Positions 17,505 to 24,949 of a stretch of 64,000 nt of DNA are shown in pieces. The notes under the pieces were generated by a model that was not told where the DNA came from, made no database searches, and saw nothing but the letters and a program-made list of their open reading frames with translations. The stretch spans positions 1-64,000 of the forward strand of contig JADFYO010000001.1 of the NCBI GenBank assembly GCA_015233015.1, in the 5' to 3' direction. This DNA is from Nitrospirota bacterium. Lineage in GTDB: Bacteria; Nitrospirota; Thermodesulfovibrionia; Thermodesulfovibrionales; Magnetobacteriaceae. Each line of letters starts with the position of its first letter. The first letter of the stretch is position 1. Position numbers and translations under genes: made by a program.

Positions 17505-17660
17505 CACATCTCTTTTCCCGTATTGACTAACCATCTCAAATTTGTTAAGATATTAACGGGTTGGGGTGTGTTGAAAGATGCTCAGAAATTACTATTCTCT
17601 ATGAACTAAAATTGCCTGTTGTGGCAATTAATTTCTATAAAAAAGCAATAAGGAGGAGTT

Positions 17661-18212
17661 ATGTCAAAGACAGTGAAGGGTGTGCTTGTGCCATTGGCGC
17701 TGGCAGCAGTATTCATTTTAGCGGGGGTGTTGTACCTCCACACCGATACAGAGGCAGGTACTGTTACTATCACGTTACCTTACCTCCACACAAGCACCGG
17801 AATGGTTACTTACTGTATGGTTTCGAATACAAATTTCGATAACTCTACAAGAACAGACAACACTACAAGCGATACCACCGTGACATTTAAGGTAATGGCT
17901 ACAGAAAGAGGCGCAGCATCTCAAACTACTCACACCTTTCCGGCTACATATACGCCCAGATCAGGAGTGATGCAGATGTACGCCTTCAGGCAAAATGGTA
18001 TCTACAATGGCACTGGAGTGCAAGTAGTCAGTCTCTCGGATGAATTCCCTAGCAATGTCCTTAATGCGTATTCAGGCAAAATGACAATAACGTCTTCAAC
18101 CGCATCCTGTCAAACTATTACGTTGGCTTGTATGCAGGCCACTACCGATATGTCCGGAAAACGCTACGTCGGCTATACCTGCTCAGACGGTACAAACATA
18201 TTGTCATATTAA
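17661..18212 (+). CDS. Secreted Thr-rich protein, paralogue 2
   Basis: 183 residues. The start ATG follows AAGGAGGAG closely. A signal peptide or N-terminal membrane helix spans about 1-24, then A-G-T-V-T-I begins the mature domain. It shares with its neighbour the M-V-T-Y-C segment, the T-F-K-V-M-x-T-E block, V-V-S-L-S-D-E, M/L-T-I-T-S-S-T-A-x-C and a C-terminal Y-T-C-x-D-G-T-N. Four conserved cysteines suggest two disulfides. It has own promoter-like and terminator signals, so the copies are separately expressed. Confidence 0.75.
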   Translation: MSKTVKGVLVPLALAAVFILAGVLYLHTDTEAGTVTITLPYLHTSTGMVTYCMVSNTNFDNSTRTDNTTSDTTVTFKVMATERGAASQTTHTFPATYTPRSGVMQMYAFRQNGIYNGTGVQVVSLSDEFPSNVLNAYSGKMTITSSTASCQTITLACMQATTDMSGKRYVGYTCSDGTNILSY

Positions 18213-18237
18213 GACACAGGAGAAATTTATACATAAA

Positions 18238-18274
18238 AGAGAGGCCGGGCACAGTCCGCGCCTCTCTTTTTTTT
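18238..18274 (+). terminator. Strong intrinsic terminator after the second Thr-rich gene
   Basis: AGAGAGGC (18238-18245) pairs perfectly with GCCTCTCT (18260-18267), with G/C pairs possible further in, followed by eight T. The panD promoter begins only four bases later. Confidence 0.88.
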
Positions 18275-18277
18275 CCT

Positions 18278-18306
18278 TTTACATTACTCATTAAATCTGT
18301 TATAAT
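18278..18306 (+). promoter_or_regulatory. Strong extended -10 promoter of panD
   Basis: TTTACA (18278-18283), a 17-base spacer and TATAAT (18301-18306), preceded by TG one base away (extended -10). Transcription should begin at about 18312-18313, at the panD ATG itself. Confidence 0.75.
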
Positions 18307-18311
18307 AAATA

Positions 18312-18671
18312 ATGTTCAGGTGTATGTTGAAAGCCAAGATACATAAGGCAACGGTAACGGAGGCCAATCTCTCGTATTCCGGTTCCTTAACGGTGGACGA
18401 GGATTTAATGGACCTGGCGGTGCTGTATCCATATGAGAAGATTATGGTGAGCAATATCAACAACGGTGAGCGCTTTGAAACATACGTTATTCCGGGGGAA
18501 AGAGGCTCAGGCCGTATTTGTTTAAACGGCTCTGCGGCCAGAAAAGGGGTCATTGGCGACAAGATTATCATATTCGCGTTCGCCTATGTGCAGGAGGATG
18601 GAAACGAGTTATTATTAAAGAATTATGAGCCTAAAATCGTTATCCTCTCAGATAATAATAAACCGGTTTAA
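18312..18671 (+). CDS. panD: Aspartate 1-decarboxylase precursor
   Basis: A 119-residue pyruvoyl enzyme making beta-alanine for pantothenate and CoA. The self-cleavage site Gly-Ser lies in Y-S-G-S-L-T-V-D (serine near 24), and I-C-L-N-G-S-A-A-R is the conserved substrate-site motif. The promoter predicts a transcript starting at the ATG, so the mRNA may be leaderless. The alternative is ATG 18324, with an AGG three bases ahead and an 11-base leader. Family alignment (M-x-R-x-M-L-K-x-K-I-H) favours the first ATG. Confidence 0.95.
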   Translation: MFRCMLKAKIHKATVTEANLSYSGSLTVDEDLMDLAVLYPYEKIMVSNINNGERFETYVIPGERGSGRICLNGSAARKGVIGDKIIIFAFAYVQEDGNELLLKNYEPKIVILSDNNKPV

Positions 18672-18704
18672 ACAGGCGCCAATTAAAAAAAATAATTTAA
18701 TAAA

Positions 18705-18779
18705 ATGAAGGATTTACTGCAAAGATATGACTTTGCCGTCAGGCATGAATTACACACTGTAGAGTTTCCCTACAGCTAA
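18705..18779 (+). CDS. Possible 24-residue leader peptide upstream of the cold-shock gene
   Basis: An ATG-TAA frame of 24 codons ends 20 bases before the cold-shock ATG. It has no ribosome-binding site and codes for an ordinary, not biased, peptide. Its last codons lie in the hairpin CTGTAG/CTACAG (18757-18762 and 18770-18775), just upstream of the csp ribosome-binding site. Translation of it could open or close that hairpin. It may be a chance frame. Confidence 0.25.
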   Translation: MKDLLQRYDFAVRHELHTVEFPYS

Positions 18780-18799
18780 GCAGAGGAGGAGGTTTGCTC

Positions 18800-19006
18800 A
18801 TGTCATTCAATGGAAAGGTAAAGTGGTTTAATGAAACAAAAGGCTATGGTTTTATCCAGAAGGAAGATGGAAAAGACATTTTTGTCCACTACTCAGCCAT
18901 TGCGGGTTCTGGTTATAAATCTCTGAAAGAAGGCCAGGCAGTGACCTTCGACATAGTCGAAGAAGAGAAAGGGCCAAAGGCGGCAAACGTCCAAAAAGCC
19001 GATTAA
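18800..19006 (+). CDS. Cold-shock protein, CspA family
   Basis: 68 residues, a single cold-shock domain binding single-stranded RNA and DNA. RNP1 (K-G-Y-G-F-I) and RNP2 (D-I-F-V-H-Y) are both intact. The ATG at 18800 is preferred over the TTG at 18794 because GGAGGAGG ends seven bases upstream. A 6-bp hairpin at 18757-18775 lies just before the ribosome-binding site. Downstream is GGCCG/CGGCC, a weak hairpin without a T run. Confidence 0.95.
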   Translation: MSFNGKVKWFNETKGYGFIQKEDGKDIFVHYSAIAGSGYKSLKEGQAVTFDIVEEEKGPKAANVQKAD

Positions 19007-19060
19007 ACTATGGCCGGCAACATGGCCTTAGTCGGCCGCACCCTGACACGCATGATGTAT

Positions 19061-19090
19061 TTGCAATAGCTCCCTATTGTATTGTATATT
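19061..19090 (+). promoter_or_regulatory. Candidate promoter of the CSD fusion gene
   Basis: TTGCAA (19061-19066) and TATATT (19085-19090) with an 18-base spacer. The transcript would start near 19097 and have a leader of about 60 bases containing the hairpin at 19124-19149. Confidence 0.45.
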
Positions 19091-19123
19091 ACATATGCTG
19101 ATTGTTCTTTGACAACGCCGGGG

Positions 19124-19149
19124 CCTCCTTAAGAAAAGAAATAAGGAGG
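19124..19149 (+). promoter_or_regulatory. Hairpin that covers the Shine-Dalgarno sequence
   Basis: CCTCCTTA (19124-19131) and TAAGGAGG (19142-19149) are perfectly complementary over 8 bp with a 10-base A-rich loop. The 3' arm is the entire ribosome-binding site of the GTG start at 19157. Folding would block initiation, so translation probably depends on temperature, a protein (for example a Csp) or helicase action. Confidence 0.75.
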
Positions 19150-19156
19150 TAAGGTA

Positions 19157-19960
19157 GTGAAAGGTTTTGATTTAGAAAACAGAATCATCGAATTGTTGGG
19201 CAAGGACTGGGTTATTGAACGCTCTCAGGATCTCGACCAGCTGGGGATTGACGCCCTGGTTCACAGATTTATCCCGATTACGTCATTCAGCGGGGCGTTT
19301 CCTATCGCGTTGCAAATAACATCTTATGTGGATGACAGCAATGAATCGCGGCGTCTTGACGAAATACAGGGTTTTGTCCAGAAAATGAACAGGAATGGAA
19401 TAAAAAAGAGTATCTACGCCGAGTTTAAGAAATTGACACTTTCTAATATTAACAGTTTTGGCTACGAATTTCTCAAGAACGCGCTGGTTGCTTTTGCATT
19501 TCAAAAGGAGTATAAAGACGTATCGATCGTCGGCCTGAGAATTGCTTCACCAGACGAATATGCTTTTTTTAGCGTCACCGAACCATCGGTCTTTGCCGTT
19601 GCCTCACAGAAGAATGGAAAACCGGCCGCATCGGAGCTTTCAGGTTATGCCGGCAGGTTAACACAGGACGAGGCGTACGAAAGTGGTAAAATATTTAGCG
19701 GAAGGGTGAAGATATTTCAGCATCGGTGGGGATTTCTGATAGCAGATGCGATTAAGGAAAACGTATATTTTCACATTTCCAACGTGGAAGATGAGATTCT
19801 TGCCGAGAAACTGGAGCAGCTGATCGAATATAAATACGATAGTTATTCAAAGGATGACACGGATGTCGTAGATGTGGAATTCAGAATTGGTAAGGCTAAG
19901 CCTAATGCGGCGAAGCCGTTTCAAGCTATTAACATTAGAATGGCCAATAGCAGTTCATAG
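19157..19960 (+). CDS. Two-domain protein: nuclease-like N-terminus plus cold-shock domain
   Basis: 267 residues starting at GTG. Residues 178-261 are a cold-shock domain, with RNP1-like R-W-G-F-L-I (190-195) and RNP2-like V-Y-F-H-I-S-N-V (203-210). The N-terminal 170 residues are not a family I can name. The pattern E8, then G-I-D-A (D32) on a strand, then A-L-Q-I-T (Q53) resembles the core of PD-(D/E)xK-type nucleases, but the second acidic residue is replaced by Gln and the lysine by Thr, so catalysis is uncertain. It follows a csp gene and carries its own leader hairpin. A role in RNA or DNA handling during cold or stress is inferred. Confidence 0.7.
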   Translation: MKGFDLENRIIELLGKDWVIERSQDLDQLGIDALVHRFIPITSFSGAFPIALQITSYVDDSNESRRLDEIQGFVQKMNRNGIKKSIYAEFKKLTLSNINSFGYEFLKNALVAFAFQKEYKDVSIVGLRIASPDEYAFFSVTEPSVFAVASQKNGKPAASELSGYAGRLTQDEAYESGKIFSGRVKIFQHRWGFLIADAIKENVYFHISNVEDEILAEKLEQLIEYKYDSYSKDDTDVVDVEFRIGKAKPNAAKPFQAINIRMANSSS

Positions 19961-20075
19961 GAGCTTTGGTTCATAAGTCTGTAGTTAACTCTTAGGTATG
20001 AGGCCCCGGCATTCACAATTTCCCCCTCACGGGTTGGAATTTGTGGTAGCTCAGCTAAAGAGCTGGTGCCCGGAT

Positions 20076-20468
20076 TTAGAGCAGCCCTATATCTTTTATT
20101 TGTTTTATAAGGGCCTTTTTGTTTACTGGTTTTATCATATATGCCGAGCACTCGCCATTGTATGATTGTAGTATTTCGTTGGGCCTGTCCACTGCTGTAA
20201 TCATTATAACCTTCACCCTGTCATCCGGCTCTATTTTCATTACCGTTTCCATCTTGCGAATTTGCATCAACGCCTCGCAGCCGTCCATCAAAGGCATCAT
20301 TATATCCAGACACAACAGGTCATAAGGCCTCTTTTGTTCGTGCGCCATCGTAAAGGCCTCTATCACCTCGAGACCATTTACCACAATATCACAGTCGGCA
20401 TACTCAGAGAGCATTTCCTGTAATATCTTTCGATTGATCAATTCGTCGTCAGCTATTAGTATCCTCAT
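20076..20468 (-). CDS. Single-domain response regulator (CheY-like)
   Basis: 130 residues, receiver only: acidic pair D7/D8, phospho-acceptor D55, T/A around 85 and conserved K114 before P. It has no output domain, so it acts by binding a partner, such as a motor, pilus or kinase. Its start overlaps the hybrid kinase by four bases (ATGA), so the two are co-translated and the kinase is the likely donor. It ends the chemosensory operon. The 115-bp region behind it contains a 5-bp hairpin (20048-20064) but no T run. Confidence 0.9.
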   Translation of the reverse strand: MRILIADDELINRKILQEMLSEYADCDIVVNGLEVIEAFTMAHEQKRPYDLLCLDIMMPLMDGCEALMQIRKMETVMKIEPDDRVKVIMITAVDRPNEILQSYNGECSAYMIKPVNKKALIKQIKDIGLL

Positions 20469-23400
20469 TTCAGATCCTTATCCTCATGTAATTTATTTAT
20501 TAACTTATCCAATTCTTCCACTATTGTCTTAAAATGATTGTTGGCATTGTTGATGTCAGACTTTCTTAATGCCAGCATCATACGAAATGCTGCCGTCTTA
20601 ATCTCCCCAAGCGACAATTTCTCGGCATTGTCTTTGACCGCCTCCGCTTTTTTCTCAGCGAGAGGGTAATTGCTGGAATCAAGGGCGTCGCGCATTATTT
20701 GTATAAGGTTGACGGCCTTTTCGATAAACACTCTTTTCTCACCCTGAGGCAGAGACTGTATGAGTTGGGACTTATCTATTTGTGTCATAATGTTTTCAAT
20801 CACCAGCTTATCCGCATCCATGCTGTCGTTGGCCTCGGCCTCGTTTGAACTAACCGGTAGGGGAGTTTTATCTAAGCGGCCTGCCGGGGGCGTGCCGGCC
20901 TGAATTTCGCGGCCTTCATGTCCGTTGGTATATTTTCTGACCATATCTATTAATTCGCCCGAATTAATGGGTTTTGTTATATAGTCGTCCATTCCTGCCT
21001 CTATACACCTCGCCCTGTCTCCTTTAAGCGCGTGGGCGGTCATTGCTATAATCGGAATTGTCATTGACGCTTGTGATGCCTTGATTATCCTTGTCGCCTC
21101 AAAACCATCCATCACGGGCATCTGTACGTCCATGAGGATAAGGTCGAACATGACATCTCCAACGAGTTTAACGGCCCTATCGCCGTCTTCAGCCTCGGTA
21201 ACGCTATATCCGTGTTTTTTCAGTATCTCTCTGGCCACTACGCGGTTAGTAATATTGTCTTCGACAAGAAGAATTCGAACCGGCACGTTACCAGTCAGCG
21301 AAATTACCGGCACCGGCCTGTGTTGTCTTTCAAAAGCCGATCCCATAGATGGTTTGTTTAGCAGCTCTGTTATGGTAGTTATGACATCCCTATACTTGAT
21401 AGGTTTAATTATATACGATGCCACACCGGCTTCTTTGCATCTGTCTATATCGCCGCTCCGGTGGTTCGTATTAAGCATCATAACGATTGGACATGCCAGT
21501 TCGTCATTTCCCATTATCTGTTCCGCCATATTAAATCCGCCGCCTCCCGAAAGCCTGATGTCTAAAAACACTATATCATAGGGGCGGCCGCTGTCTCTGG
21601 CGGCAACCAGTTTGTCATAGGTCTCCTTAGCTCCGGCGGCTTCGGATATTTCAACATGTGAGTTGCTGAGAAAATCTCCAATTATAGTGCTGCATGATTT
21701 GACATTACAGGCAACAAGGACCTTCAGGTTTTTAAAATCAAACGGAGACTGACACTCCTGCTCTTCACTCAAAGCAAATCTCGCGGTAAAGTGAAACGTA
21801 CTGCCCTGCCCTTCTACGGACTCAAGCCATATATTGCCTCTCATTAGCGAGACAAGCTGTTTAGATATGGCCAGTCCAAGCCCTGTTCCCCCGTATTTTC
21901 TTGTCATCGAGCCATCAGCCTGTGAGAATTGCTCGAATATCTTGTCGAACTTTTCGGCTGGTATCCCTATTCCGGTATCCGAGATAGAAAAAAGCAGCAT
22001 GGTGGAATTAGAGTCACAATCATCCTGTCCAATATCCACGGTTACCACAATCTCACCCACATCCGTAAATTTAAGCGCATTGCCCATTATGTTAATAAAT
22101 AATTGTCTGAGGCGCGCCGGGTCTCCTATAAGTTTTAGTGGCACGGCGGGCTTTATATGGCTTGAGAGTTCAAGCCCCTTTTTGTGAGCCTGTATCGAGA
22201 GTGGATCGCAGATATTGTCTATAACTTCCCTAAGGTCAAAGTTCACCTCTTCCAGTTCCAGTTTGCCGGCTTCGATCTTTGAAAAGTCTAAAATACTGTT
22301 GAGCAGAGTCAATAGCGAGTTCGCAGAGTTAAGCACCGTATCGAGATATTCCCTTTGCCTTGACTTTAACTCCGTATCGAGGACCAGCTCGGTCATACCT
22401 ATAATGGCATTCATAGGGGTGCGGATTTCGTGGCTCATGTTGGCAAGAAACTCGCTCTTGGCGGAATTTGCTACCTCAGACGCCTCCTTGGCCTTTTTCA
22501 GTGCCTCTTCCACTTCTTTCCGGTTTGTTATATCTTCGTTGACAGACAGGTAGTGAGTGATTACAGCCTCGGCATCTCTTATCGGCGATATCGATATACT
22601 GTTCCAGTATAATGTCCCGTCCTTTCGTTTATTCAGCAGTTCACCCTGCCAGACACCACCGGCCTTGATTGTCTCCCATAAGTCTTTGTAAATCTCAGGG
22701 TCTGTCTTGCCGGATTTCAGAAAACGCGGGGTTTTGCCTATCGCCTCCTCACGGGTATAGCCTGTCACCTCTACAAACTTAGGGTTTATAAACTCTATTA
22801 TACCATCGAGGCCGGTTATCGTTACGGCTACGGGGCTTTGTATTATGGCGCTCGAGAGTTTTATCAACTGCGCCTCGGCGTGTTTGCACTCCGTTACGTC
22901 GTTAATAAATCCTTCATAATAGAGCGGCTGCCCCATTTCGTTTTTCACGACGCGAATGTTTTGTTCTATTATCAGCTCACTGCCGTCTTTTTTCCTTAAA
23001 TGGCTGACGAAGTCTTTTATTGACTGCTTGGTTTGCAGAGCCGCCATAAAGCTCTCATACTCTTTTTGCCTGAAATACAGGCAATGCAGTTCGCCGCAAA
23101 AAGAAAGAAGCTCTTCTTTGCTTGAATAGCCAAGCATATTGTTAAACGCCGGGTTCACGGATAGGAATTTGCCTTCGGGGGTAAATCGGTAAAACCCGCT
23201 GAACATGTTTTCAAATAGTATCTTATAACTCTCTTCAGATGCCTGGAGTTCCTTTGTGCGTTCCCTGACTTTATCTTCGAGTTCTTCGTTAAGGGTTTTC
23301 AGCTCAAACTGGGTCTGGATCAACTCCTGGTTTTTTCCGACGGCGTTTTCATATGTCGAAAGAAGGAGATTTAAGATTTGTCTGGGAGTGGATTTGATCT

Positions 23401-23830
23401 GATATTCCTCTCCCATAAAGGTTATTTTAAGCCCTGCCTCAGGGTCATAGGTCCTTACAGGCGTGGCCGCGTCTTTTATCAGAGATTCTATGCTAAGCAA
23501 GAGATAGTGTTCATTATATGGCTTCGTTATATAGAAATCGGCCTTTGCCTGAAGTCCCCTGATAATCTCCTTCGCGTCCGAGAGGGCGGTCAATAAAATT
23601 ATCGGGATATGTTTGACCGTGTCAAGATTCTTTATCTTATAAGACATCTCAAAGCCGTCCATGCCCGGCATCGCTATATCGCTTACAATTAACGCGGGCA
23701 TGTGCGCCTGTGCCAAAGACAGGCCCTCTATGCCATCCCTTGCCAGAATGACCTCATAGCCTGCCTGCACCAGCGCGCGCCTTAGCAGCTCTCTCTGGAT
23801 GGCGCTGTCTTCTACGATAAGAATCTTCAT
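20465..23830 (-). CDS. Giant hybrid sensor histidine kinase (REC-PAS-PAS-HK-REC-REC)
   Basis: 1121 residues, no membrane span. Order: receiver 1 (1-120, D51), coiled coil (about 160-200), PAS (about 205-315), PAS (about 325-440), HisKA with M-S-H-E-I-R-T-P (H467), HATPase (about 570-700), receiver 2 (about 705-825), receiver 3 (about 845-965) and a helical C-terminus. Receiver 2 keeps an aspartate (V-F-L-D-I-R) but has lost the N-terminal acidic pair (V-A-C-N). The C-terminus looks like an HPt domain in which the histidine is Glu (E1063, A-E-A-V-K-D-N-A). Phosphate probably leaves through the receiver encoded next or an external HPt. It is 3 bp after cheB. Confidence 0.93.
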   Translation of the reverse strand: MKILIVEDSAIQRELLRRALVQAGYEVILARDGIEGLSLAQAHMPALIVSDIAMPGMDGFEMSYKIKNLDTVKHIPIILLTALSDAKEIIRGLQAKADFYITKPYNEHYLLLSIESLIKDAATPVRTYDPEAGLKITFMGEEYQIKSTPRQILNLLLSTYENAVGKNQELIQTQFELKTLNEELEDKVRERTKELQASEESYKILFENMFSGFYRFTPEGKFLSVNPAFNNMLGYSSKEELLSFCGELHCLYFRQKEYESFMAALQTKQSIKDFVSHLRKKDGSELIIEQNIRVVKNEMGQPLYYEGFINDVTECKHAEAQLIKLSSAIIQSPVAVTITGLDGIIEFINPKFVEVTGYTREEAIGKTPRFLKSGKTDPEIYKDLWETIKAGGVWQGELLNKRKDGTLYWNSISISPIRDAEAVITHYLSVNEDITNRKEVEEALKKAKEASEVANSAKSEFLANMSHEIRTPMNAIIGMTELVLDTELKSRQREYLDTVLNSANSLLTLLNSILDFSKIEAGKLELEEVNFDLREVIDNICDPLSIQAHKKGLELSSHIKPAVPLKLIGDPARLRQLFINIMGNALKFTDVGEIVVTVDIGQDDCDSNSTMLLFSISDTGIGIPAEKFDKIFEQFSQADGSMTRKYGGTGLGLAISKQLVSLMRGNIWLESVEGQGSTFHFTARFALSEEQECQSPFDFKNLKVLVACNVKSCSTIIGDFLSNSHVEISEAAGAKETYDKLVAARDSGRPYDIVFLDIRLSGGGGFNMAEQIMGNDELACPIVMMLNTNHRSGDIDRCKEAGVASYIIKPIKYRDVITTITELLNKPSMGSAFERQHRPVPVISLTGNVPVRILLVEDNITNRVVAREILKKHGYSVTEAEDGDRAVKLVGDVMFDLILMDVQMPVMDGFEATRIIKASQASMTIPIIAMTAHALKGDRARCIEAGMDDYITKPINSGELIDMVRKYTNGHEGREIQAGTPPAGRLDKTPLPVSSNEAEANDSMDADKLVIENIMTQIDKSQLIQSLPQGEKRVFIEKAVNLIQIMRDALDSSNYPLAEKKAEAVKDNAEKLSLGEIKTAAFRMMLALRKSDINNANNHFKTIVEELDKLINKLHEDKDLK

Positions 23831-23833
23831 CAG

Positions 23834-24949
23834 TTATTGCCCGCCTGAATTCTTTTCGATACATTCAATTTTCACCAAAAACCTGCCTATTTTGTTGATG
23901 TCAAGGACATATTTCGCCGCGCCCATTTTTATTGCCTGGTCTGGCATTCCGAAGACAATACTGCTGTCTTCGTCTTGTGCAACTGTGACGCCTCCGGCCT
24001 GGCTTATAGAGAGCATTCCCTCTGCGCCGTCTCTTCCCATTCCAGTCAGCAAAACCCCTAATACCCCGCCCATGTAGTACTCCGCCAGCGATACCATTGT
24101 TACCGTGATTGACGGCTTATGACCGCCATCCGGTGGGTCATCGTTTAGTTGAAAGGCGCCTGACTTGCCGATTTTCAGATGTCTGTCATCCGGGGCAAAG
24201 TAAATATTACCCGGGACAGGTCTCTCATTATTTCGGGCTATAGCCACATTCAGTTTACTGTGTCCCTTTAACCAATCAACGAGGCTTACCAGAAATCCCT
24301 CGCTGATGTGCTGTATGCAGACAATGGGAATGGAGAAGTTAGCGGGCAGCCCTGTAAATATTTTCTCGAGGGCCTGCGGCCCTCCGGTTGAAGCCCCGAT
24401 TACAATCATTTTCAAATGTCTGCTTAATGTCTCAATATGGGGAAGTGAACCGCCACTATCGGCGCATGGCTTGGGGATATGTGCCGTTGTCTTTCCAGAT
24501 GAGGCAATACCGTGTTTCTTTTGTTTACGAAATGGTACGACCCCTGAGAGGATCTTTATCTTAGTAATTAACTCGGATGAAAACTTGCTCAATTGTCCAG
24601 ACAGCACCCCGCGCGGCTTGGGAAACACATCTATCGCCCCCGCCTCGAGGAGTTGAAATACGTTTTCTGTCTTGTCTTCACTAACCGAGACGCTTATCAC
24701 AAGGATAGGAAGCGGGTGTCTGGCCATTACCTCTTTGACAAATTCAAGGCCGTTCATCTGCGGCATATGCAAATCCGTACAGATGACGTTTGGCCTCAGG
24801 CGCGGTATCATCTCCAGCGCCTCTTTGCCGTGTCTTGCCGAACCCACCAACTCTATTTCGTCTGATGTCGCCAGTATCCTCGTGAGGACTTCTACCGCTA
24901 CCGGAGAGTCATCTACTATCAGCACCTTTATGCGCTTAACACCTGTCAT
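23834..24949 (-). CDS. cheB: Chemotaxis methylesterase/glutamine deamidase
   Basis: 371 residues. A receiver (D14/D15 pair, phospho-acceptor D59) is joined to the CheB esterase domain. The catalytic triad is visible: S187 in I-G-A-S-T-G-G, H214 in I-Q-H-I-S and an Asp in T-G-M-G-R-D-G. It removes methyl groups from the adjacent MCP when phosphorylated by CheA, giving adaptation. It overlaps cheA by four bases. Confidence 0.96.
   Translation of the reverse strand: MTGVKRIKVLIVDDSPVAVEVLTRILATSDEIELVGSARHGKEALEMIPRLRPNVICTDLHMPQMNGLEFVKEVMARHPLPILVISVSVSEDKTENVFQLLEAGAIDVFPKPRGVLSGQLSKFSSELITKIKILSGVVPFRKQKKHGIASSGKTTAHIPKPCADSGGSLPHIETLSRHLKMIVIGASTGGPQALEKIFTGLPANFSIPIVCIQHISEGFLVSLVDWLKGHSKLNVAIARNNERPVPGNIYFAPDDRHLKIGKSGAFQLNDDPPDGGHKPSITVTMVSLAEYYMGGVLGVLLTGMGRDGAEGMLSISQAGGVTVAQDEDSSIVFGMPDQAIKMGAAKYVLDINKIGRFLVKIECIEKNSGGQ

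Noticed and set aside
20041-20090. tRNA-like D-arm (GTAGCTCAGC..AAGAGC)
   Set aside because: No acceptor pairing, no anticodon arm with conserved bases, and the loop lacks the GG of tRNA. It is at best a fragment or chance hairpin.
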